NCBI GenBank assembly: GCA_024409165.1
Contig: JAKSUE010000110.1
Span: 1-5,249 of the forward strand
DNA: 5,249 bases
Source of the DNA: an archaeon
GTDB taxonomy: Archaea; Methanobacteriota; Methanobacteria; Methanobacteriales; Methanobacteriaceae
Direction: 5' to 3'
Positions 1 to 5,217 of the stretch are shown here, piece after piece. Under the pieces are notes generated by a model that was given only the letters and a program-made list of their open reading frames with translations, was not told the origin of the DNA and did no database searches. The position numbers and the translations under genes were made by a program. The first letter of the stretch is position 1. Each line of letters starts with the position of its first letter.

Positions 1-379
1 AATAATGATAATTGTTATTTTGTTTAATTTTATTTTATTAATTGTTATTTTGTTTAATTATAGTTTTTTAAGATTTGTGAATTTATATTCTTTTTATCTA
101 ATGCTATTGGATTCATTAATATTTCTTCAATTTCTTTTTATTTTATTCAAGAGTATTTGTATTTTATTTAAAAATTTTCATTTATTTTTTTATTGATATG
201 CTAACAATTTCATATTGAGTTATATTTATATTTTAGGTGTTTTATTTATTTTTAAGCTTTAATTTAACTGGATTTATTGCATGATATTAAATAATTTTTA
301 GATATTTTTTATTTTCATATTATATTGTAGATTATTTTTACTTTTTTATGCGATATTTGTTCATTATTTTGTAAAAGAA
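1..379. other. AT-rich non-coding stretch, no gene seen
   Basis: Apart from the 21-bp repeat at 9-59, I see nothing functional here. The only open frame of any length on the + strand (5-196, 63 codons) encodes a monotonous Phe/Leu/Ile/Tyr string of the kind T-rich DNA produces by itself. It has no ribosome site before its start and partly reads through the direct repeat. No tRNA, rRNA or CRISPR pattern is visible. It is probably the far upstream region of fdhC, or the gap after a gene lying left of the window. Confidence 0.7.
9..59. repeat. 21-bp direct repeat, 30-bp period
   Basis: The 21 bases at 9-29 (TAATTGTTATTTTGTTTAATT) recur exactly at 39-59, a 30-bp period with a 9-bp T-rich spacer. 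No third copy follows to the right, and positions 1-8 do not continue the pattern leftwards. It lies in low-complexity AT-rich DNA with no supported gene. It may be simple replication slippage; no function can be inferred. Confidence 0.8.
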
Positions 380-423
380 GGTTAATATTTTAATATATAA
401 ATGTTTCTTTTTGATTATTATAG

Positions 424-440
424 CAAAACCTTTTTATATA
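424..440 (+). promoter_or_regulatory. Predicted archaeal promoter (BRE + TATA) of fdhC
   Basis: CAAAACC at 424-430 followed by TTTATATA at 433-440 matches the archaeal pattern of an A-rich TFB-recognition element directly before a TATA box. Transcription would be expected to start roughly 22-28 bp after the box, at about 460-466, giving a leader of about 110 nt before the fdhC ATG. A weaker TATA-like string, ATATATAA at 393-400, is a possible alternative. This is a consensus match by eye and no start site has been mapped. Confidence 0.6.
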
Positions 441-459
441 AATGATAAATAATTATAAT

Positions 460-485
460 TATACTTTCTTTTATGAGAAAGTATA
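460..485 (+). promoter_or_regulatory. Perfect hairpin/dyad at predicted fdhC transcription start
   Basis: TATACTTTCT at 460-469 is perfectly complementary to AGAAAGTATA at 476-485, leaving a six-base loop, TTTATG. A T-G wobble could extend the stem by one pair. The element begins where the TATA box predicts the transcript to start. It could be a repressor operator overlapping the start site or a stabilising 5'-end hairpin of the mRNA. The symmetry is directly visible; the role is inferred. Confidence 0.5.
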
Positions 486-503
486 GGGTTAATATTTTAA
501 TTT

Positions 504-529
504 GAAAAGGCAAGTTATTTTGCTTTTTT
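504..529 (+). promoter_or_regulatory. Second leader hairpin with U-rich 3' arm
   Basis: AAAAGGCAA (505-513) can pair with TTGCTTTTT (520-528), with one G-U wobble and a six-base loop GTTATT. A further G-U pair closes the base at 504/529. Its 3' arm is a run of six T, so the structure resembles a weak terminator within the fdhC leader, 44 nt before the start codon. It could act as an attenuator or simply as leader structure. Only four pairs in the core include strong bases, so stability is modest. Confidence 0.35.
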
Positions 530-572
530 AAAAAATAATTTAATTAAATTAAATAATAGAGGTTGAGATAAA

Positions 573-1391
573 ATGAGTTCATTTAAATCTCCAGCAGCTA
601 CTGCAAAAGCAATAGCAGGTGCAGCTGAAGGTAAAGGCAAAATGCCTATCGTAAACCTTGCAATTTTAGGTTTCTTAGCAGGAGCTTATATTGCATTTGG
701 TGGTTTACTTGCTGAAGTTGCAAACTGTGGTATGGCAGCTGCAGGTTATCCTGTAGGTCTTACCAAATTTGTATTTGGTGCAGTGTTCCCTGTTGGTTTA
801 ATTTTAGTTGTCATCTGTGGATCTGAATTATTCACTGGTGATGTAATGTTTATGACTATGGGTCTTTTAGATGGTAAAACTAATGTAGTTGGATTACTCA
901 AAAATTGGATTGGATCTTGGGTATTCAACTTAATCGGTGCTTTATTCGTTGCTTACGTTCTCGCTTACATGTCTGGTATTATGGTACCTGAAGCTTTCGC
1001 TAAAGGTGCAATGACTGTAGCACAAACTAAAGCTTTAGGTGGTGCAGCATTTGGTCCTGACGCTACTAAATCTTTAACTTGGGTACAAGCATTTGTTAGA
1101 GCTATCGGTTGTAACTGGTTAGTATGTTTAGCTGTATACTTAGCTAACGCTGCTGACGATGTTATCGGTAAAATTGTTGGTATTTGGTTCCCAATTATGG
1201 CGTTTGTATGTATTGGTTTTGAGCACAGTGTCGCAAACATGTTCTTCATCCCATTAGGTATTTTCTTAGGCGCTCCTGTAACCTGGACCCAATTCTTAGT
1301 CAACAACTTAATTCCTGTAACTCTTGGTAACATCGTAGGTGGAGCTATCTTTGTAGCTTGTGCTTACTGGTTTGTATACTTACGTGAATAA
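573..1391 (+). CDS. fdhC: Formate channel/transporter FdhC (FNT family)
   Basis: This 272-residue integral membrane protein belongs to the formate/nitrite transporter family, which forms pentameric channels moving formate across the cytoplasmic membrane. The N-terminus (FKSPAATAKA, residues 4-13) is a short amphipathic stretch typical of FNT proteins. Six membrane segments can be seen at about 27-49, 64-98, 107-135, 168-193, 198-232 and 243-269. Family landmarks are the broken second helix with LFTGD (86-90, pore Thr88), CNWLVCLAVYLANAADD (180-196), the pore histidine His218 in FEHSVANM (216-223), and NLIPVTLGNIVGG (245-257). The length is normal for the family (about 270-285). The ATG is preceded by GAGGT at 559-563, nine bases away. 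It lies 357 nt before the formate dehydrogenase genes, so it supplies their substrate. Nitrite or hydrosulfide transport is unlikely given these neighbours. Confidence 0.95.
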   Translation: MSSFKSPAATAKAIAGAAEGKGKMPIVNLAILGFLAGAYIAFGGLLAEVANCGMAAAGYPVGLTKFVFGAVFPVGLILVVICGSELFTGDVMFMTMGLLDGKTNVVGLLKNWIGSWVFNLIGALFVAYVLAYMSGIMVPEAFAKGAMTVAQTKALGGAAFGPDATKSLTWVQAFVRAIGCNWLVCLAVYLANAADDVIGKIVGIWFPIMAFVCIGFEHSVANMFFIPLGIFLGAPVTWTQFLVNNLIPVTLGNIVGGAIFVACAYWFVYLRE

Positions 1392-1405
1392 GTATTCTAT
1401 ACTTA
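1389..1405 (+). other. 17-nt dyad overlapping the fdhC stop codon
   Basis: TAAGTAT (1389-1395) and ATACTTA (1399-1405) form a perfect 7-bp dyad around TCT, and the left arm includes the TAA stop codon. Just after it, ATAACTG (1406-1412) can pair with CAGTTAT (1430-1436). Together these could fold the mRNA at the end of fdhC, affecting 3'-end formation or stability. Both stems are short and AU-rich. Confidence 0.35.
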
Positions 1406-1444
1406 ATAACTGAGTATATTAAAAGATTACAGTTATAAATATCT

Positions 1445-1519
1445 ATAAGATTCTTGCTTGCTTTAATTAATTTTATTAAATTTTAATATTATTTATTAAG
1501 CAAGTATTTTTAATCTTAT
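1445..1519 (+). other. Long nested hairpin downstream of fdhC (possible 3' end element)
   Basis: Three nested complementary stretches are visible. ATAAGATT (1445-1452) pairs with AATCTTAT (1512-1519). CTTGCTT (1457-1463) pairs with AAGCAAG (1498-1504); the same heptamer at 1453-1459 could substitute. The apical dyad TATTAAATTTTAATA lies at 1474-1488. The T-run at 1506-1511 lies inside the 3' side and a further T-run follows at 1554-1560. It may mark the 3' end of the fdhC transcript or be a processing or stability element within a longer fdhCAB message. No known riboswitch class is recognised. Confidence 0.4.
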
Positions 1520-1616
1520 GTTCGATTTTATTTAAAATTCATTTAATTCAATAATTTTTTTAAATATTATAATTTATAATGTTATTAATTATTTTCAAAA
1601 TTAATTAATATTGTGC

Positions 1617-1676
1617 AACGAAATTTAATTATTTAAAAACATACAATAATTATAATATATGTAATTAAATTTTGTT
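1617..1676. repeat. 15-nt inverted repeat framing the fdhA TATA candidate
   Basis: AACGAAATTTAATTA (1617-1631) and TAATTAAATTTTGTT (1662-1676) are inverted copies: 14 of 15 positions match and the remaining one is G/T. The 30-bp interior contains TATAATATATG (1651-1661), a candidate TATA box for fdhAB. The arrangement would place symmetrical protein sites on both sides of the promoter. Eleven consecutive positions match exactly, but they are almost all A/T, so chance must be considered. Confidence 0.45.
1651..1659 (+). promoter_or_regulatory. Candidate internal promoter for fdhAB
   Basis: TATAATATA at 1651-1659 resembles an archaeal TATA box and predicts a start near 1680, about 70 nt before fdhA. 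An alternative is CGAAA followed by TTTAATTA at 1619-1631, which has the better TFB element but a poorer TATA. The 357-nt gap after fdhC and the hairpin-rich fdhC 3' region support separate initiation. Readthrough from the fdhC promoter is equally possible, so this call is tentative. Confidence 0.35.
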
Positions 1677-1698
1677 TTTGAGATAAAGTTTAATATTT

Positions 1699-1716
1699 AT
1701 TAGTTAATTAACTAAT
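1699..1716. promoter_or_regulatory. Perfect 18-bp palindrome upstream of fdhA
   Basis: ATTAGTTAATTAACTAAT is perfectly palindromic with no spacer and ends 32 bp before the fdhA start codon. It lies downstream of the candidate TATA box at 1651-1659. An uninterrupted palindrome of this size next to a promoter suits a dimeric helix-turn-helix regulator, which would block elongation or initiation. It contains one G/C pair per arm. No regulator gene is in the window. Confidence 0.45.
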
Positions 1717-1748
1717 TTTTAAAACCTTTAATATATGGAGATTATAAA

Positions 1749-3800
1749 ATGGTTGAAATTAAATACGTACCTTCTATTTGTCCATACTGTGGTACTGGTT
1801 GTGGAATCAACTTTGTAGTCAAAGATGGTAAAATAGTTGGTGTAGAACCTTGGAAAAGACATCCGGTAAATGAAGGTAAAGTATGTCCTAAAGGTAACTT
1901 TGGATATCAATTCATTAACCACCCAGACAGATTAACCACTCCGTTAATCAAAGAAGATGGTGAATTTAGAGAAGCTACTTGGGATGAAGCTTTAGACCTT
2001 GTTGCTAACAAACTTAAAGAAGTTTCTGACGAAGATCCTAACAAAGTAGGTTTCTACGCATGTGCTCGTTCTCCTAACGAAAACATTTATATTACTCAAA
2101 AATTAGCTCGTGCAGCATGTGGTACTCAAAATGTAGACCATTGTGCTCGTATTTGTCACGGACCTACCGTAGCAGGTTTAGCTAATGCATTCGGTTCAGG
2201 TGCAAGTACTAATGGTTATGACAGTATTGAAGAAGCAGACTTTATTTTCTGTATTGGTTCCAACAACATGGAAGCTCACCCATTATTCGGTCGTAAAATT
2301 ATCAAAGCTGTCGCAAACGGTGCTAAATTAGTTGTAGCTGATCCTAGATACACCCCTACTGCAAAATTAGCTCACACTTACATGCAATTCAAAACTGGTA
2401 CTGATGTAGCATTAATGAACGGTATGATGAAAATCATTATTGAAAATGATTTACAAGATGATGAATTCATTGCTGCAAGAACCAAAGGATACGATGAATT
2501 AAAAGAAACCGTAATGAAATACGATCTCGACAAAGTAGCTGAAATTACTGAAGCAGACCCTGCTTTAATCGAAGAAGTCGCTTTAGAATATGCTAAAGCA
2601 GACAAAGCAGCTATTGTATACTCCTTAGGTATTACTGAACACTCTCACGGTGCAGATAACGTAATGTCCACTGCTAACATGGCTTTATTAACTGGTAACT
2701 TAGGTAAACTTGGTGCTGGTGTAAACCCATTAAGAGGACAAAACAACGTACAAGGTGCTTGTGATATGGGTGCATTACCTTCTGACTATGTTGGATACCA
2801 AAAAGTTGCAAACCCTGAAATGCAGAAAAAATTCTCTGAAGCTTACCAAATGGAATTATCCGATGTCCCTGGTTTAACTTTAGTAGAAATGATGAATGCA
2901 GCTCACGCTGGTGACTTAAAAGTATTATACATCCACGGTGAAGACCCTGTTCTCTCCGATGCTGATATTAAACACACCAAAGAAGCTCTTGCAAACTTAG
3001 AAATGTTAGTTGTCCAAGAATTATTCATGACCGACACTGCTGCATGTGCAGATGTTGTATTACCAGCAGCTGGTTGGGGTGAACAAGAAGGTACTTTCAC
3101 CAGTGGTGAAAGAAGAGTTCAATGGTTACGTAAAGCTCAAGAACCACCTGAAGGTGCTATGGTAGATTGGAAAATTATGGAAGAAATTGCTGTCAGAATG
3201 GGCAGACCTAGAGAATTATTCCACTACGAAAACGCAGCAGAAATTTGGGAAGAAGTTAGAGCACTTGCTCCATCTTACTATGGTATTACCCACGAAAGAT
3301 TACTCACTCCTGAAGGAGCACACTGGCCTTGTCTCCAACCTGAAGATCCTTGTGAACCATTAATGTACGAAGAAAAATTCAACCACCCTGATGGACTTGG
3401 AATTTTCCACGCATTAGAACACTTAGGACCTGTTGAAAACCCTGATGAAGAATACCCATTATTATTAACTACTACCCGTATCTTGTTCCACTATCACGCA
3501 GCTATGACTAGAAGATGTGAAACCTTAGATAATGAGGTAAAAACTGGTTTCATAGAAATCAACACTGAAGATGCTAAAGAATTAGGTATTCTTGACAAAG
3601 AAATAGTAAAAGCAAGTTCTAGAAGAGGAGAAATTGAAATTACTGCTAGAGTTACTGACGACATTAAAAAAGGTATCGTCAACATTCCTATGCACTTTAC
3701 TGAATGTGCAGCTAACATGTTAACTAACTCTGACTCCTTCGACCCTAAATGTAAAATGGTAGAATTAAAAGCTTGTGCTATTAAGGTGGAAAAATTATAG
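1749..3800 (+). CDS. fdhA: Formate dehydrogenase alpha subunit (Mo/W-bisMGD, cysteine type)
   Basis: This 683-residue catalytic subunit oxidises formate to CO2 in the cytoplasm and passes electrons to FdhB. The N-terminal [4Fe-4S] domain (about 4-57) has ligands Cys11, Cys14, Cys18 and Cys46, with the electron-relay lysine Lys48 in CPKG. The molybdopterin oxidoreductase region (about 60-480) holds the active site HCARICHGPTVAGL (131-144): Cys136 (TGT at 2154-2156) takes the metal-ligand place that selenocysteine fills in E. coli FdhF, followed by His137. Arg329 in NPLRGQNN matches the formate-site arginine of the family. Dinucleotide-binding signatures include ADPRYTPTAK (197-206) and the stretch around 423-457. 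The C-terminal dinucleotide-binding domain (about 568-680) starts with TTRILFHYHAAMTRR. The length agrees with methanogen FdhA (about 680). GGAGAT at 1737-1742 lies six bases before the ATG. The gene is intact, and fdhB follows after 41 nt. Confidence 0.96.
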   Translation: MVEIKYVPSICPYCGTGCGINFVVKDGKIVGVEPWKRHPVNEGKVCPKGNFGYQFINHPDRLTTPLIKEDGEFREATWDEALDLVANKLKEVSDEDPNKVGFYACARSPNENIYITQKLARAACGTQNVDHCARICHGPTVAGLANAFGSGASTNGYDSIEEADFIFCIGSNNMEAHPLFGRKIIKAVANGAKLVVADPRYTPTAKLAHTYMQFKTGTDVALMNGMMKIIIENDLQDDEFIAARTKGYDELKETVMKYDLDKVAEITEADPALIEEVALEYAKADKAAIVYSLGITEHSHGADNVMSTANMALLTGNLGKLGAGVNPLRGQNNVQGACDMGALPSDYVGYQKVANPEMQKKFSEAYQMELSDVPGLTLVEMMNAAHAGDLKVLYIHGEDPVLSDADIKHTKEALANLEMLVVQELFMTDTAACADVVLPAAGWGEQEGTFTSGERRVQWLRKAQEPPEGAMVDWKIMEEIAVRMGRPRELFHYENAAEIWEEVRALAPSYYGITHERLLTPEGAHWPCLQPEDPCEPLMYEEKFNHPDGLGIFHALEHLGPVENPDEEYPLLLTTTRILFHYHAAMTRRCETLDNEVKTGFIEINTEDAKELGILDKEIVKASSRRGEIEITARVTDDIKKGIVNIPMHFTECAANMLTNSDSFDPKCKMVELKACAIKVEKL

Positions 3801-3815
3801 GTGGCAGAAAGCTAC
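3801..3815 (+). other. Small hairpin between fdhA and fdhB
   Basis: Immediately after the fdhA TAG, GTGGC (3801-3805) can pair with GCTAC (3811-3815), with one G-U pair and loop AGAAA. It is the most G/C-rich structure in the intergenic DNA of this window. In the fdhAB message it could slow readthrough or tune the FdhA:FdhB ratio. The five-pair stem may also be incidental. Confidence 0.3.
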
Positions 3816-3841
3816 TGAAATTATTATTGGAGTAGATTAAT

Positions 3842-5047
3842 ATGGTAGAAGTTAACGATATGTTTTATGCATACTCTGCAAATGATGAAATTGCAGGTGC
3901 AGGAGAATACGGAGGAGCTGTAACCACTATTATGAAATACCTCTTAGAAGAAGGTATTGTTGATGCTGTAGTTGCTGTAGAAAAATCCTGGGATATATAT
4001 GATGCTAAACCTATTCTCATCACTAAACCAGAAGATGTTATTAAATCTGCAGGTTCCCTCCATTGTGGTACTTTAAACTTAGCTAAATTTGTATCCAAAT
4101 ACTTAGATGGTGCAAGAGACATGAAAATCGCTGTCACTTGTAAACCTTGTGATGCAATGACCCTTAAAGAATTAATGAGAAAAGGAAAAGTAATCGAAGA
4201 CAATGTCATTATGATTGGTGTAAACTGTGGAGGAACTATGCCTCCTGTCCCAACCATTAAAATGATCAAAGATGTTTACGAAATGGACCCTGCTGATATT
4301 GTCAAAGAAGAAATTTCCAAAGGTAAACTCATTATGGAAACCAAAGATGGTGAAGAAAAAGGATTCTCCATTGACGAACTTGAAGAAAAAGGTATGGGTA
4401 GAAGAGAAAACTGTCAAAGATGTCTTATGAACATCCCTACTAACGCTGACTTAGCATTAGGTAACTGGGGAGTTATCGGTCCTTTAGCAGGTAAAGCTAC
4501 TTTCGTAGAAGTATGCTCTGAAAAAGGTGCTGACATCTTTGCTAAAGTTGTAGACGCAGGACTTGTTAAAGCTGAAGCACCAATTGAAAAAGGTGTAGAA
4601 ATCCGTGCTAAAATCGACGGAATCATGGTAAAACAAGCAATGAAACAAAGAGAAAAAGACTTTGCTGGAACTTCTGGAGACATCCTCGAAGTATTTGCTG
4701 AATACAAAGAAGACTTCTCTCGTTGTATGAAATGTTACGGTTGCCGTGAAGCATGTCCTCTCTGTTACTGTGACGACTGTTGTCTTGAAGCTGAAGGTCC
4801 TGAATGGGTACCTGGTGGATACACCCCTGCAGCTCCATTCTTCCACTTAACCCGTATGGTACACATGGTTGATGCATGTACTAACTGTGGTCAATGTTCT
4901 GAAGTTTGTCCATGTGAAATCCCTGTAGCTAAAGTATGGGCTACTGTAAACAACAAAGTTAGAGACATTTTCGGATACTACAGTGGTGTAGACAACGACG
5001 TCCCATTACCATTCACTGAATATGATAAAAAATCTTATCAAAAATAA
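3842..5047 (+). CDS. fdhB: Formate dehydrogenase beta subunit (F420-reducing, FAD/FeS)
   Basis: This 401-residue electron-transfer subunit takes electrons from FdhA and reduces coenzyme F420 through FAD. It belongs to the FrhB/FdhB family of F420-interacting flavoproteins. The N-terminal and central FrhB domains span about 16-280, with the glycine-rich GAGEYGGAVT (19-28), Cys75 in LHCGT, CKPCDA (100-105), the conserved GVNCGGTMPP (126-135) and CQRC (191-194). Two [4Fe-4S] motifs follow: Cys295-x2-Cys298-x2-Cys301-x3-Cys305-Pro and Cys346-x2-Cys349-x2-Cys352-x3-Cys356-Pro. Extra cysteines at 308, 310, 313 and 314 belong to the family's CPxCYCxxC segment. The length matches methanogen FdhB (about 400). 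GGAGT (3829-3833) lies eight bases before the ATG; Met7 is a less likely start. An FrhB hydrogenase subunit is unlikely because fdhA is directly upstream and the C-terminus has two ferredoxin motifs. Confidence 0.95.
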   Translation: MVEVNDMFYAYSANDEIAGAGEYGGAVTTIMKYLLEEGIVDAVVAVEKSWDIYDAKPILITKPEDVIKSAGSLHCGTLNLAKFVSKYLDGARDMKIAVTCKPCDAMTLKELMRKGKVIEDNVIMIGVNCGGTMPPVPTIKMIKDVYEMDPADIVKEEISKGKLIMETKDGEEKGFSIDELEEKGMGRRENCQRCLMNIPTNADLALGNWGVIGPLAGKATFVEVCSEKGADIFAKVVDAGLVKAEAPIEKGVEIRAKIDGIMVKQAMKQREKDFAGTSGDILEVFAEYKEDFSRCMKCYGCREACPLCYCDDCCLEAEGPEWVPGGYTPAAPFFHLTRMVHMVDACTNCGQCSEVCPCEIPVAKVWATVNNKVRDIFGYYSGVDNDVPLPFTEYDKKSYQK

Positions 5048-5084
5048 GTAAGTGAAGGTATAACTGTAGTTAAACACGTAAATT

Positions 5085-5125
5085 AGAGTAAATTAGTTAT
5101 TTCATAACTTTTTTACTCTTTTTTT
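5085..5125 (+). terminator. Hairpin + T-tract terminator after fdhB
   Basis: AGAGTAAA (5085-5092) pairs with TTTACTCT (5112-5119). Above a 2x2 internal loop, AGTTAT (5095-5100) pairs with ATAACT (5104-5109) around the loop TTC. The stem runs directly into seven T (5119-5125). It lies 37 nt after the fdhB stop. Archaeal termination depends mainly on the T-tract, and here both elements are present, so this is the likely end of the fdhAB transcript. Confidence 0.75.
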
Positions 5126-5172
5126 ATTTCCATTAAATTAGTTTTATATTTTACGAATAATTTCTATTAAAA

Positions 5173-5180
5173 TTTATATT
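5173..5180 (+). promoter_or_regulatory. TATA-like box before the mobB-like gene
   Basis: TTTATATT at 5173-5180 predicts transcription from about 5203, only some 15 nt before the ATG at 5218 and just enough to include the AGGTG ribosome site. Other AT-only strings at 5190-5204 are too close to the start codon to drive this gene. Because the fdhB terminator precedes it, separate expression is plausible. Confidence 0.4.
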
Positions 5181-5217
5181 CTAAAAATAATATATTATAT
5201 ATAAATCAGGTGTTATC

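Larger units (their letters stand above)
380..501. repeat. 15-bp direct repeat bracketing the fdhC promoter
   Basis: GGTTAATATTTTAAT occurs exactly at 380-394 and again at 487-501. The first copy lies about 40-50 bp upstream of the TATA box at 433-440. The second lies just after the predicted transcription start. The copies are 107 bp apart, close to ten helical turns, so they would face the same side of the DNA. They could be paired regulator sites. The AT-rich context makes a chance origin possible. Confidence 0.45.

Noticed and set aside
5..196. Open frame of 63 codons resembling a tiny membrane protein
   Set aside because: It is composed almost only of Phe, Leu, Ile, Tyr and a few others, as expected from T-rich DNA. 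It has no ribosome site, begins at the window edge and is built on the 21-bp repeat.
965..1333. 122-codon open frame on the minus strand inside fdhC
   Set aside because: It lies opposite a clearly recognisable FNT-family gene. Its open frame follows from the biased codon use of fdhC, and its translation resembles no family I know.
1721..1736. AAAACCTTTAATATAT as a TFB-element/TATA promoter, similar to that before fdhC (AAAACCTTTTTATATA)
   Set aside because: A start 22-28 bp downstream would fall inside the fdhA coding region, after the ATG with its good ribosome site. The next part of the protein contains the essential Cys11-Cys18 cluster ligands, so it cannot be the gene's promoter.
1749..3800. 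FdhA as a periplasmic nitrate reductase or another molybdopterin oxidoreductase
   Set aside because: The HCARICHGPTVAGL active site, the lack of a twin-arginine signal peptide, and linkage to fdhC and an F420-type FdhB make formate dehydrogenase clearly the best call.
3865..4269. 134-codon open frame on the minus strand inside fdhB
   Set aside because: It is antisense to conserved FdhB sequence with no ribosome site, so it is a shadow of the real gene. The minus-strand frames at 4484-4846 and 4414-4707 are rejected for the same reason.
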